Positions 33,237 to 42,631 of a stretch of DNA of 64,000 bases are shown piece after piece. The position numbers were made by a program, and so were the translations under genes. The notes under the pieces are model-generated. The model had not been told where the DNA came from, searched no databases, and saw only the letters and a program-made list of their open reading frames with translations. Origin of the DNA: Armatimonadota bacterium (lineage in GTDB: Bacteria; Sysuimicrobiota; Sysuimicrobiia; Sysuimicrobiales; Humicultoraceae). The stretch is taken from NCBI GenBank assembly GCA_031459855.1, contig JAVKHP010000001.1:165960-229959 (forward strand). The letters are read 5' to 3'. Position 1 is the stretch's first letter. Each line of letters opens with the position of its first letter.

Positions 33237-34274
33237 ATGAGAGTCGCAGGGTGAATTGTAACGGTGCTCGTCGCAGCCGCCACCGCCTGGATCGCGGTCC
33301 CGGCTCCGGGATCCACGCAGGACGTGCGATACGAGGTGTGGACGATCGATCAGGCCGATGCGGCCCGCGGCGGGGCGAAGCTGCACATCTACAATGGGCA
33401 GCAACTGGAAACCGGCGCGGCGCAGCCGGAGGTCGTCGATCTCAACGCGGCGGCGTCCGGCGTCGGCGACGGCCCGGGTGTGCGCCCGCACATGCTCGGG
33501 TTCACGGCCGATCACCGCCATGCGGTCATCGCCAACGTCGCCAGCGGTCACGTGTACGTCATGCGGGCGTCCGACCGGAAGATCACTGCCAGCATCGATG
33601 TCGGCGAGCAGGCGCACCACGCCGAGGTCTCGCCCGACGGTGCTTGGATCTTGGTCGCCAACCAGAACGGCAAGCGGTCTGCGCGCATCCGGGCTGACTT
33701 TGCCGCCGAGCGCTTCTCCTACAATCGCGCCGACGACCTGGACCTGGGCAGGCTGGAGGGCGCGGGGACGCCGGACAACGCGCCGATCTGCCCGGTGATC
33801 ACCGGCGGGAAGGCCTATGTGACGCTGCGCGGCGGCGGCCTCTACGTCGTCGACTACCGCAGCACGCCGATGCGCGTGCTGCGGTCGTACGCGCGCTCGG
33901 AGGTCGCGCCTACGGGCTGCGGCGGTGCCGTGGTCGGCTCGAAGGTGTACATCAACTCGGGGACGGCGGAGAGCTCCGACCTGTACGTGTTCGACGCCGC
34001 GTCCGACGCCCTCCGGAACAGCCTGCGGCTGTCCTGGACGGGAGAAGACGGGCACGGCATGGTCCTGGTGGGCACCTATCTGTGGATGGGCAACCGCGGC
34101 AGCGGCAACATCGTCACCATCAGCACGACAGTGGAGGCGCTGGCGGGATTCATCACCGACGTCGGGGCGGCGCCCGACATCATGGGGGTCTCGCCAAACG
34201 GCCGCTTTGTCTACGTGGCCTACCTGCCCGAGACGTCCGGTCGGCACCGCGCAGAATCATTACCCGCATACTGA
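33237..34274 (+). pseudogene. YncE/YVTN-type beta-propeller protein with early stop and replaced C-terminus
   Basis: An AAGGAGG site precedes ATG 33237, but codon 6 is TGA; the same frame then continues through a hydrophobic signal (VTVLVAAATAWIA) into a beta-propeller of 40-residue blades. Examples are HMLGFTADHRHAVIANVASGHVYVM, AHHAEVSPDGAWILVANQ and PDIMGVSPNGRFVYVAYLPE. The N-terminal stop can be bypassed only by a GTG at 33264, which has no good ribosome site. After YLPETSG the sequence becomes the 115-bp repeat, and the stop at 34272 lies inside element C. So both ends look damaged. Intact relatives bind ligands or electron carriers in the periplasm. Confidence 0.7.
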
Positions 34275-34337
34275 CTCCTGGTGACGCCGCCGGCGCCCGG
34301 CGGGCCTTACCCTGCAGAGGAGAATTCGCCCTCAGGG
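34223..34337 (+). repeat. 115-bp duplicated promoter region, copy 2
   Basis: Second copy of the block at 31857-31971. Its left part serves as the 3' end of the beta-propeller reading frame, and its right part leads into the cupin gene. The boundary CCTGCCCGA marks where the propeller gene was joined. Confidence 0.8.
34255..34288 (+). promoter_or_regulatory. 34-bp regulatory element, copy C
   Basis: Third copy of the element, with the same anchors and spacing as copies A and B; it differs from B at two bases only. It lies 62 bp before the cupin ATG. Its TACTGA block provides the stop codon of the truncated propeller frame. Confidence 0.65.
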
Positions 34338-34349
34338 AGTGCATAGGCC

Positions 34350-34808
34350 ATGGCGACAGAGTCTATGTGGTTCCTGGACACACTGGTCTCTGTGCGGGTC
34401 GCCTGGGCGGAGAACACCGACCACATCTCGGTCCTGGAGCACCGGGCGCCCGCAGGAGACTCCCCGCCCCTGCACGTCCACCACACCGAGGACGAGGTCT
34501 TCTGCGTCCTGGAGGGGGCACTTCGCCTGCGGGTGGGCGGGGAGGACCGCACCGTCGGCCCCGGGCAGGTCCTGGTGGCGCCCAAGGGTGTGGCCCACAC
34601 CTACCGGGTCACCTCGCCGGAAGGCGCGCGGTGGCTCACCATCACCACGCAGCGCGACTTCGAGAACTTCGTGCGGGCCATGGCGCGGCCCGCCCTCCGT
34701 CCCGACCTGCCGCCTGTGTCCGGGCCTCCCACACCCGAGGCCGCGGCGGCGCTCGTGGAGACGGCACGCCGGTTCGGGATCGAGATCGTGGGGCCACCGC
34801 TGGCGTAG
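34350..34808 (+). CDS. Cupin-domain protein
   Basis: 152 residues. Cupin motif 1 is PPLHVHHTEDEVFCVLEG (about residues 38-55) with the two His and the Glu of a metal site. Motif 2 is PKGVAHTYRV (about 77-86) with the third His. The C-terminal 50 residues form a helical tail (PTPEAAAALVETARRFGIEI). Single-domain cupins of this kind act as dioxygenases, isomerases or small-molecule binders. It is the first gene after element C and probably shares a transcript with the DUF4242 gene. Confidence 0.85.
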   Translation: MATESMWFLDTLVSVRVAWAENTDHISVLEHRAPAGDSPPLHVHHTEDEVFCVLEGALRLRVGGEDRTVGPGQVLVAPKGVAHTYRVTSPEGARWLTITTQRDFENFVRAMARPALRPDLPPVSGPPTPEAAAALVETARRFGIEIVGPPLA

Positions 34809-34861
34809 CCGGCGTTCCCTGGGCGGCCGGCGGGCGTCACCCACATCGGGTTACGGGAGGC

Positions 34862-35143
34862 ATGACCGTGGCGCTCCTCCGCACGTACATGGCCGACTGC
34901 GATCTCCCTGGCATGACTGCTCAGCAGCTGGCGGGCACCGAGGCGCGCGCCCGTCGGGCATGCGAGCAGGCGGCCGCGGCCGGCGCTGTCGTCCGGTACC
35001 TGCGCGCCATCTGGGTGCCGGGAGACTGGCGCGTCATGTACCTGTTCCAGGCCCACGATGCCGCCGTCGTGGAAACCGTCTGCCAGGCGGCGCAGATCCC
35101 GTTCCTGCGCGTCGTCGACGTCGTCGACATGAGCGTGCGGTGA
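34862..35143 (+). CDS. DUF4242 family protein
   Basis: 93 residues: LLRTYMADCDLPGMTAQQL at the start, a central AVVRYLRAIWVPGDWRVMYLFQAHDAAVV, and the C-terminus QIPFLRVVDVVDMSVR. The pattern of two ferredoxin-like beta-alpha-beta halves is that of DUF4242, a family often found beside regulators and cupins and sometimes described as metal-binding. The ATG has a GGGAGG site 53 bp after the cupin stop. It ends 6 bp before the convergent ornithine-cyclodeaminase gene. Confidence 0.75.
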   Translation: MTVALLRTYMADCDLPGMTAQQLAGTEARARRACEQAAAAGAVVRYLRAIWVPGDWRVMYLFQAHDAAVVETVCQAAQIPFLRVVDVVDMSVR

Positions 35144-35149
35144 AGGCCA

Positions 35150-36136
35150 TCACGCGAACGGCTTGAGCTGGGGGATCTCGCCGACCTCCGTGCCCAGCCG
35201 CCGGGCCCGGGCGCGGGCGTAGACGCGCCCGGCCACCACCAGGTCCTGCATCGCCGTGCCCACGGTCTTCAGCACGAGCACGTCGTCCGGATGGGTGCGC
35301 AGCCGCCGACCGTCACGCAGGACGTCGGCGAGCGGCACGAGGCGGTCCGGGGCCAGCACCCCCGCGTCCAGCGCGGCCCGCACGTCGCCCGACTCGGCGT
35401 GCACGCCGCGCACGGAGTCGACGAGCACCCAGCGGGCTCGCCGCAGCGACTCGACGTCGAGTTCCCGCAGGTCGAGCCGGGTCGACCCGATGGACAGCAC
35501 CGTGGCGCCCGGGAGCACCCGCCGGCCGTCGAGCACCGGCTCGGCGCTCTTGGTGGCGAGCACGAGCACGGGCGCGCGGGCGACCACGGCATCGGCGGAG
35601 TCGACCGCGACGACCGGCCGTCCGATGCGCGCGCGCATCTCGGCAGCGAACGCCTCGCGGCTGGCGCGTCGCGGGCTGTAGACGACCGCCTCCGCAAACG
35701 GCAACGCCTCGGCCATGGCGGCCAGCAGGCCGCGCGCCTCGTAGCCGCTGCCCAGCACGCCCAGGACACCCACCGGGCCGTCGAGCATGTGTTGCGCGGC
35801 GAGCACCGCGACGCCCGCTGTGCGCATCTGCGTGATCTGGGCGGCGTCCATGACCGCCAGCAGCTCGCCGCTCCCGGCGTCGTAGAGGAGGATCAGGTAG
35901 CGGACGCCGGCGCCCCGCACCAGGTTCATCACCTTGCAACCCATGTAGCCCGCGCCGTCGATCCCCACCACCGCCGGCATGATCCGCAACCAGCCGGAGG
36001 GCACGTCGGTGGTCAGGCGGTCGGGTTGCACCACGCGTCCCTCGGCCTCGGCGCGAAACCCGGCCCGCAGGGCCTCCAGGACCTCGGCGGCTGTGAGGCA
36101 GGCCGCGACCTGCTCGGCGGTCAGCACCAGGGCCAT
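35150..36136 (-). CDS. Ornithine cyclodeaminase / mu-crystallin family protein
   Basis: 328 residues. VQPDRLTTDVP near residue 39, KVMNL near 70, DAAQITQMRTAGVAVLAAQHM near 98, the NAD-binding GVLGSGYEARGLLAAMAE near 125 and a DSADAVVARAPVLVLATKS strand identify the family. Members are ornithine cyclodeaminases, alanine dehydrogenases or ketimine reductases. The substrate Asp and Lys pockets cannot be assigned with confidence. The ATG overlaps the tenI stop (TGATG), making it the last gene of the riboswitch operon, so a link to iminoacetate or imine chemistry of thiazole synthesis is possible but unproven. Confidence 0.82.
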   Translation of the reverse strand: MALVLTAEQVAACLTAAEVLEALRAGFRAEAEGRVVQPDRLTTDVPSGWLRIMPAVVGIDGAGYMGCKVMNLVRGAGVRYLILLYDAGSGELLAVMDAAQITQMRTAGVAVLAAQHMLDGPVGVLGVLGSGYEARGLLAAMAEALPFAEAVVYSPRRASREAFAAEMRARIGRPVVAVDSADAVVARAPVLVLATKSAEPVLDGRRVLPGATVLSIGSTRLDLRELDVESLRRARWVLVDSVRGVHAESGDVRAALDAGVLAPDRLVPLADVLRDGRRLRTHPDDVLVLKTVGTAMQDLVVAGRVYARARARRLGTEVGEIPQLKPFA

Positions 36137-36816
36137 CACAGCATCCCGGGCCGCGGCGCAGGCCCTCCGACCTCCTCAAGCGCTCGAACCGGGTCCCCAG
36201 CGCGAAGCACCGCCGAGACCACCGCGACCCCCGCAGCACCGGCCTGCAAGCACACCGCCACCGTGTCCCGGGTAACGCCTCCGATCGCCAGTACCGGCAC
36301 CCGTGCCTCCCGGCAAAACTCGCGCAGCGCCTCCACCCCCACCCCCAAACCCGCTTTGGAGCCCGGAGCGAACACCGGGCCGAACACGACGTAGTGGGCC
36401 ACTCGCTCAGCGGCCCGCAGGGCTGCCAGGTTGTGGACACTGGCGGATCTCATCAGTTGCGCCGCTTCCGGCGGAACTGCGTGGGGGATCTGAGACTCCG
36501 GCCAGTGCACTCCCGCGAACCCCAGCTCCCGCGCCATGCCCGCAGGTCCGTTGAGGGTCAGGGGAAAGCTCCGCCCGAGGATCTCCGCCGCCTCCCGGGC
36601 CAGCTTCTCGAGGGATCCGCTGGGCCTGTCTTTGGCCCTGACCTGTACGGCCGCGGGCACCGCGGGCTTTGCAAACCTGAGGCGCTCCAGCACCCGTCGC
36701 CACGAGGCCTCCCCGCCCGCAGCGTCCACGTCCGCCACCACCACCAACCGCGGAATCGGAAGACCACCCCGAGAATCGCTGGCACGATCGTTGGAAGCCC
36801 CGGGCTCCCTGTCCAA
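36136..36816 (-). CDS. tenI: ThiE/TenI-family protein, probably thiazole tautomerase
   Basis: 226 residues with a TIM-barrel pattern: PRLVVVADVD, AAVQVRAKDRP, LTLNGPAGMARELGFAGVHWPES, YVVFGPVFAPGSKAGLGVGVEALRE and VPVLAIGGVTRDTVAVCLQAGAAGVAVVSAVL. True ThiE has VND and GVHLGQ at the pyrimidine site; here these read LNG and GVHWPE, as in TenI. TenI converts the ThiG product to its aromatic tautomer. The start is a TTG at 36816 with a GAGGAGA site, which is uncommon and may keep levels low. Context with thiO, thiS and thiG supports the thiazole branch. Confidence 0.75.
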   Translation of the reverse strand: MDREPGASNDRASDSRGGLPIPRLVVVADVDAAGGEASWRRVLERLRFAKPAVPAAVQVRAKDRPSGSLEKLAREAAEILGRSFPLTLNGPAGMARELGFAGVHWPESQIPHAVPPEAAQLMRSASVHNLAALRAAERVAHYVVFGPVFAPGSKAGLGVGVEALREFCREARVPVLAIGGVTRDTVAVCLQAGAAGVAVVSAVLRAGDPVRALEEVGGPAPRPGML

Positions 36817-36831
36817 AACAGTTTCTCCTCG

Positions 36832-37846
<1,015 letters not shown>

Positions 37847-37849
37847 GGC

Positions 37850-38959
37850 TCACCCCCCCTGGAACCGCCGGGGGTCCACAGAGGCCAGCATGTGGTGGTC
37901 GGTCCCCTCCACCACGTGCCGGACCAACACGGCGCTCAGCGGCGCCAGCTCCACGCCTTTGCGGTAGTGGCCGGTGGCCACCAGGAGGCTGGCTCTCTCG
38001 TCCAAGGGCCCGACCGCGGGCACGTTGTCCCGGATGGCAGGCCGAAAGCCCACTGCCACCTCCCGCAAAGGCATCTCGTCCACACAGGGAAGCGGCCGCC
38101 GGCCTTCCCGCAAGAGCTCGTACACGCCCCCGGCCAGCGCCTCGCGCGCCCAGCCCCGTTCCTCCACCGTCGCCCCCAGCACCGTCTCCTGCCATGCTCG
38201 CGGGACCACGTAGACCCGCGGCGTCCTGACAACCCTCAGGGAGTCCAACCCCGCGCCCAACCGCAGCACGATCCCGCGCACAGGCCGCACAGGCAACGGG
38301 TACACGTCCTGCGGCAGCAGGGAAGCGCTCCAGGCACCCGCGGCCACGGCCACCTTTTCGGCCACCACCTCTTCTCCGCCCCGCAACCGCACGGCCCATC
38401 CGCCGTTCCGCCTGCGCACTTCCTCCGCGGGCGAGTGCTCCAGGATCCGCCCGCGGTGTACCTCCACACTGCGCCGGAGGGCCTGCAAGAGCCGCCGCGG
38501 GTCCACCTGCCAGTCGTGCTCCAACAGCAGCCCGCCCACCACCGACGGACCTAAAGACGGCTGCAGCTCCCGGGCTTGCTCCGTGGAAAGCCTCTGGGTC
38601 TGCAGCCCGAACCGCTTCTGCGCCTGCTCCAGGTGGGCCAGCTCCCGCAGGTCGTCCGCGTCCAGGGCCACCACCACCGTCCCCGACCGGTCGAAGCCCA
38701 CGGAGACGCCAGACTCCGCCTCCAACCGCGCCACCCACTCCGGGTACATGCGGTGGCTCTCCAGGGCCAGATGAGTGGTGACCTCGGGAGTGGTGTCCGC
38801 CTCCGCCGCCGGGGCCAGCATCCCCGCGGCTGCAGAAGCAGCACAGCTATCCCCTACCCGGTCCCGCTCCAGGACCACCACGTCGTGGCCGTGGCGGGCA
38901 AGCTCTTCTGCGACTGCCAGGCCGATGATCCCTCCGCCCACGACCACGATTTCTGTCAC
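37850..38959 (-). CDS. thiO: Glycine oxidase ThiO
   Basis: 369 residues of the D-amino-acid-oxidase/DadA fold. The dinucleotide motif GGGIIGLAVAEELARHG is at 8-24, CAASAAAGMLAPAAEAD near 38 is the glycine-oxidase signature, and the C-terminal VATGHYRKGVELAPLSA closes the FAD site. ThiO oxidises glycine to iminoacetate for ThiG; its presence marks the aerobic route, as opposed to ThiH. The GTG start lies 120 bp downstream of the TPP riboswitch. It is the first gene of the operon. Confidence 0.92.
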   Translation of the reverse strand: MTEIVVVGGGIIGLAVAEELARHGHDVVVLERDRVGDSCAASAAAGMLAPAAEADTTPEVTTHLALESHRMYPEWVARLEAESGVSVGFDRSGTVVVALDADDLRELAHLEQAQKRFGLQTQRLSTEQARELQPSLGPSVVGGLLLEHDWQVDPRRLLQALRRSVEVHRGRILEHSPAEEVRRRNGGWAVRLRGGEEVVAEKVAVAAGAWSASLLPQDVYPLPVRPVRGIVLRLGAGLDSLRVVRTPRVYVVPRAWQETVLGATVEERGWAREALAGGVYELLREGRRPLPCVDEMPLREVAVGFRPAIRDNVPAVGPLDERASLLVATGHYRKGVELAPLSAVLVRHVVEGTDHHMLASVDPRRFQGG

Positions 38960-39078
38960 GCCTGCAGCCCCCCGGAGACTTCGGACGCCCGCGTGGGCGG
39001 ATCCGGCGATCCCCGCGAGCCCCGGCCGAAAGCGAGTGGCTTGATCAGGCGGGTGAGGGTCAACTGGAGGAACACGTA

Positions 39079-39168
39079 TTGCGCATTCCCTCCGCCGGCA
39101 TTACCCGGATCAGGTTCTACGGGTATCTCTCAGGCGAGCGAGTCCGCCTACCACCCCGTGCGCTCCAA
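39079..39168 (-). promoter_or_regulatory. TPP riboswitch (THI element)
   Basis: The minus strand reads the conserved TPP aptamer: GGGGTGGTAGGCGGA, then CCTGAGAGATACCC, GAACCTGATCCGGGTAATGCC and GGCGGAGGGAATGCG, all in canonical order. Ligand binding would lower thiO-S-G-tenI expression. A TTGACA box lies upstream at 39197-39202 on the minus strand without a clear -10. The 120 bp to thiO can hold the expression platform; I see no classical terminator with a T-run. 39169-39440 otherwise holds no gene I can support. Confidence 0.95.
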
Positions 39169-39440
39169 CACCATGGTCCACGAGCCGACGAAGGATTGTC
39201 AATCTTTGGGACGCGGGGTAACTGCGCCCCGCCCTTGGCCTACCGCAGTGGGCGGGCTCCCACCGCAGACCGAGGCAGCACGACCCTGACCGCTCGAGGC
39301 GGGTATGGCCCTTCGCGCCACGCGGCTCCCGGGCGCTGGCCTCCTTGAGGGCCGCGAGGGCTGCCACGGAGGTGCGCGGAATACTCTCCGGGAGAGCACC
39401 AGGAGGCTTTCGTCCGCGGGAGCGAAAGGGGTGAGTGTCG

Positions 39441-39833
39441 ATGACGGTGCTGGTCCTAATCGCACAGCTTGTCCTCGGCATCTACTTCCTGATGGCGGCC
39501 TGGAACCACCTCGTGGCCAACCGCCAGGCCTTCGTGCAGTACGCCCAGGCCCGCGGCGTGCCGTCGCCATCGGTCACCGTGCCCCTCACCGGCCTCATGC
39601 ACCTCGGGGCCGGGCTCAGCCTCCTTTTGGGCTACCAGGTGAAGATCGGCGCCTGGCTCGCGATCATCTTCCTGGTCCTGGCAGCCTTCCTCGTGCACCA
39701 CTTCTGGACCGACGAGGGCATGGAGAAGATGGCCCAGATGGCCCACTTCACGAAGAACCTGGCGCTGGCGGCCGCGCTGCTCCTGGCGTCGCTGGTGGCG
39801 CCTGAGACGTGGGTGATCCGCCTGGGACCGTAG
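39441..39833 (+). CDS. DoxX-like membrane protein
   Basis: 130 residues, four transmembrane helices: VLIAQLVLGIYFLMAAWNHL, LTGLMHLGAGLSLLLGY, IGAWLAIIFLVLAAFLVHHF and NLALAAALLLASLVA. The F-Q-Y-A loop after helix 1 and the helix pattern are DoxX/DUF4149-like. DoxX proteins are linked to thiosulphate oxidation or redox control in membranes, though most are uncharacterised. ATG 39441 follows AAAGGGGTGA; a GTG two codons earlier is possible. 39834-40116 contains a GC-rich hairpin (39976-40001) but no gene I can support. Confidence 0.8.
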   Translation: MTVLVLIAQLVLGIYFLMAAWNHLVANRQAFVQYAQARGVPSPSVTVPLTGLMHLGAGLSLLLGYQVKIGAWLAIIFLVLAAFLVHHFWTDEGMEKMAQMAHFTKNLALAAALLLASLVAPETWVIRLGP

Positions 39834-40116
39834 GGGTCGGACGCAGCTCCTCTCCTGTGGTCGAGGTGGCCGACCGCTCGACGCGGGCGGCCCGTGGGCC
39901 GTGCCGCGCCTGTAGGTGCTCGACGTCCGCCCATCGCCCCCGGGACCTTTGGCCGTCTCGTATCTTGGGACATCAGCGAGCGCCGCGTAAGCGCTGCTCG
40001 CCGTTGAGCGCTACTGGACACAGGTGGAGATCACGCAGGGAGCGTCGCCTGCGCGCACGAACTGCGACGGCGACGGAGTTCCCCAAACGGATGGGGTTCG
40101 CCAAAAGGGGGAGACC

Positions 40117-40839
40117 ATGCGCCTGTGCTACCTGGGCGGCGAGGAGCGTCGTCGCTACCTGCAGGACGCCGCGAGTCCGGGGGTGACGGTCGAGACGCTC
40201 GACTTTGCGCCGTCGTGGCCGCGGCCGGACGTCATTGAGTCGCTCTACGACGAGGCGCTGCTGGCGCCGTGGACCGTCGAGATGTGCGTGGAGGCCGAAC
40301 GCCGGGGCTTCGACGCGGTCGTCACGGGCTGCGCCGGCGACCCGGGCGTGGAGGCCGCGCGCGAGCTGGTCCGCATCCCCGTCATCGGGCCGGGACAGGC
40401 GGGCCTGTACGCGGCAGCCATGCTGGGCGACCGGTTCGCGGTGCTCTCACCGCTGGAGAGCACCGTGCGGCCGACACGCGCGCTGGTCCGCCACTACGGC
40501 CTGGCCGAGAAGTGCGCAGCGGTGCGGTCCGTGGACTGCAGCGTGACGGAGTTGCGGGCGGGCCGACACGAGACCTTCGAGAAGGTGCTCGCGGTGGCCC
40601 GCCGCTGCCTCGCCGAGGACGGTGCCGACACGCTGGTGCTGGCGTGCGCGAGCCTGAGCCACCGGTTCGGCGACGCGCTGGCTGCCGCGCTGCCCGTGCC
40701 GGTGGTGAACGTGCTCCGGGCGTCGGTGCGCCTGGCCGAGTTCCTGGTGGGCAGCCGCCTGTCGCACTCGAAGGTCGCCTACCCCACGCCGACCGCACGC
40801 GGGCACGGCGCGGCGGTGCGGGCAGGAGGTGGCGCGTGA
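40117..40839 (+). CDS. Asp/Glu (hydantoin) racemase family protein
   Basis: 240 residues. Two cysteines in equivalent half-domain motifs, VVTGCAGDPGVEAAREL (about residue 72) and LVLACASLSHRFGDAL (about 173), are the catalytic pair of the cofactor-independent racemase family. IPVIGPGQAGLYAA and LPVPVVNVL support the fold. ATG 40117 has a GGGGGAGA site. Relatives racemise aspartate, glutamate or 5-substituted hydantoins, or act as maleate isomerases. The stop overlaps the GTG of the M28-like gene (GTGA), so it is the first gene of a peptide/amino-acid style operon running to about 51.4 kb. Confidence 0.82.
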   Translation: MRLCYLGGEERRRYLQDAASPGVTVETLDFAPSWPRPDVIESLYDEALLAPWTVEMCVEAERRGFDAVVTGCAGDPGVEAARELVRIPVIGPGQAGLYAAAMLGDRFAVLSPLESTVRPTRALVRHYGLAEKCAAVRSVDCSVTELRAGRHETFEKVLAVARRCLAEDGADTLVLACASLSHRFGDALAAALPVPVVNVLRASVRLAEFLVGSRLSHSKVAYPTPTARGHGAAVRAGGGA

Positions 40840-42626
40840 CGGCCCGATTGCGCGCGCGTCGCCCCGATGCCGCAGGGCACGACCTCCTGGCGCAGGTGTC
40901 GCTGCCCCGCATGTGGCGCGACCTCGAGGTCCTGTGCAGCATCGACCGCACCTCGGGCACCGCGGGCGAGCGGCGGGCCATGGACTACATCGTGCAGCAA
41001 CTGCGCGCCGAGGGCATCCGCGTCGAGGTGCACGAGTTCGATGCGTACCTGAGTTACCCACGGGAGGCCCGCATCGAGGTGCTCGCTGGCGAGGGGCTGC
41101 CGCGCGAGATCGCGGCGAAGACGCGCGCGTTCTCCGGCACGACCCCGCCCGAGGGCATCACCGCCGAGGTCGTGTACGTGCCCGGCGGGGTCGACCTGTT
41201 CCGTGACACCGAGACCCACCGGCGGCTGGAGGCCGGCGCCATCGCCGGCAAGATCGTGCTCTCCGAGGCCGGCAGCCGGCGCAACATGCAGACCGCCCAG
41301 GAGCGCGGGGCGGTGGCCTACCTGCACACCTGGCCCAGCGACGAGGACGCAATCCACGAAGGGATCGTCTCGCCCGTCTGGGGCGCGCCGACGCCCGAGG
41401 TCGTCCACGCGTTCCCCCGCATCCCCATCCTGAGCATCACGAAGGCCAGCGGTGAGGCGCTGCGCGCCGCCCTGGCCCGGGGCCCGGTGCGCCTGCGGGT
41501 GCACAGTCGCGTCGAGACCGGGTGGCGGCCGGTGGTGTTGCCGGTGGCGCACGTGCCGGGCCGCACCGACGAGTTCGTGCTGTTCTCCGGGCACGTCGAC
41601 TCCTGGCACCTGGGTGCGACCGACAACGCCACGGGCAACGTGGTCACCATGGAGGTCGCGCGGATCCTGCACGGCGCCCGGGCGCGGTTGTACCGGGGGG
41701 TGCGCTGGGCGTTCTGGCCGGGGCACTCCACCGGGCGGTACGCGGGCTCGACCTGGTACGCCGACCGCTTCTGGCACGAGCTGGCCGAGCGCTGCGTGTT
41801 GCACATCAACTGCGACTCGCCGGGTGTCGTCGGCGCGACCGTCTACGACCCCATCACTGCCACGGCCGACGTGGCCGGCTTCGGCACCGCGCTGGTCCGG
41901 GAGCTCACCGGGCAGACGGTGGGCTGGGAGCGGCCCGTGCGGGCCGGCGACCAGTCGTTCTGGGGCGCAGGCGTGCCGTCGCTGTTCATGGGCCTGTCGC
42001 TGCGGCCCCCGGGACAGCGCTGGCACGTGGGCGGCTCGGGCCTGGGCTGGTGGTGGCACACCGAGGCCGACACGCTGGACAAGGTCGATCCCGAGGTCCT
42101 GCGCCGCGACGCGCAGATCTACCTGCTGGCGGCCTACCGGTTCGCTGCAGTCCCCCTCCCGCCCCAGGAGGTGGCGCCCGCCGTGGACGAGTTGCGGACC
42201 GTGGTGGCGGCGTTGCAGCGCGACGTGGGCGATCGGTTCGACCTGACGCCGGTGGCCGCGGCCCTGGACGGCCTGGCGCAGCGGGCGCGCCGGTTCGACC
42301 GGATCGCCGCGGCCACCGCGCGCGCAGGCGGCCCGCCGCGCCGTGTCGAAGCGCTGGTGCGTGCGCGGCGGGCCGCCATCCGGGCGCTGGTGCAGGCGGG
42401 CTACGTGGCCGGCAGCCCTTTCGACCACGACCCGGCGGTGCCGCAGCGACCGCTGCCCGCCCTGGCCGATGCGCAAGACCTGAAGCACCTGGACCCGGCG
42501 TCGCACGAGGCGCGGCTGCTGGTCACGCGTCTGGGGCGCCGACGCACCCAGGTCGTCCACACGCTGCAGGCCGCCGCGGCCGCCCTGGACGCGGTGGTGG
42601 GCAGCGACCGATCTCGTCGGAGGTGA
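40836..42626 (+). CDS. M28-like metallopeptidase homologue lacking the Glu-Glu motif (copy 1)
   Basis: 596 residues with no signal peptide. It contains a PA-type domain (about 130-195, AGAIAGKIVLSEAGSRRNMQTAQERG) and then an M28 core. The metal ligands H253 and D263 (SGHVDSW, GATDNATG), D327 (INCDSPG) and H408 (WWWHTEAD) are all in place. Where M28 enzymes carry the catalytic Glu and bridging Glu (EExG) this protein has HSTG at 297-300, within FWPGHSTGRYAGS. A helical region of about 170 residues follows. A GGAGG site precedes GTG 40836. It may be an inactive or repurposed M28 fold, or use a different base. Confidence 0.8.
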   Translation: MTARLRARRPDAAGHDLLAQVSLPRMWRDLEVLCSIDRTSGTAGERRAMDYIVQQLRAEGIRVEVHEFDAYLSYPREARIEVLAGEGLPREIAAKTRAFSGTTPPEGITAEVVYVPGGVDLFRDTETHRRLEAGAIAGKIVLSEAGSRRNMQTAQERGAVAYLHTWPSDEDAIHEGIVSPVWGAPTPEVVHAFPRIPILSITKASGEALRAALARGPVRLRVHSRVETGWRPVVLPVAHVPGRTDEFVLFSGHVDSWHLGATDNATGNVVTMEVARILHGARARLYRGVRWAFWPGHSTGRYAGSTWYADRFWHELAERCVLHINCDSPGVVGATVYDPITATADVAGFGTALVRELTGQTVGWERPVRAGDQSFWGAGVPSLFMGLSLRPPGQRWHVGGSGLGWWWHTEADTLDKVDPEVLRRDAQIYLLAAYRFAAVPLPPQEVAPAVDELRTVVAALQRDVGDRFDLTPVAAALDGLAQRARRFDRIAAATARAGGPPRRVEALVRARRAAIRALVQAGYVAGSPFDHDPAVPQRPLPALADAQDLKHLDPASHEARLLVTRLGRRRTQVVHTLQAAAAALDAVVGSDRSRRR

Positions 42627-42631
42627 AGCAC

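Noticed and set aside
33237..34274. Recoding of TGA as a sense codon in the propeller gene
   Set aside because: TGA ends dozens of intact genes in this window, so an alternative code is not supported. A mutation or another start is simpler.
30261..34288. CRISPR-like array from the three repeated elements
   Set aside because: The copies are more than 1.6 kb apart and sit at gene starts, with no regular spacers and no cas genes.
36136..36816. Calling this gene thiE (thiamine phosphate synthase)
   Set aside because: The pyrimidine-site motifs typical of ThiE are changed (LNG, GVHWPE) and all neighbours are thiazole-branch genes, so TenI fits better.
39976..40001. Terminator after the DoxX gene
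   Set aside because: The GCGAGC/GCTCGC stem has a long loop and no T-run, and lies 140 bp from the stop, so it is not convincing.
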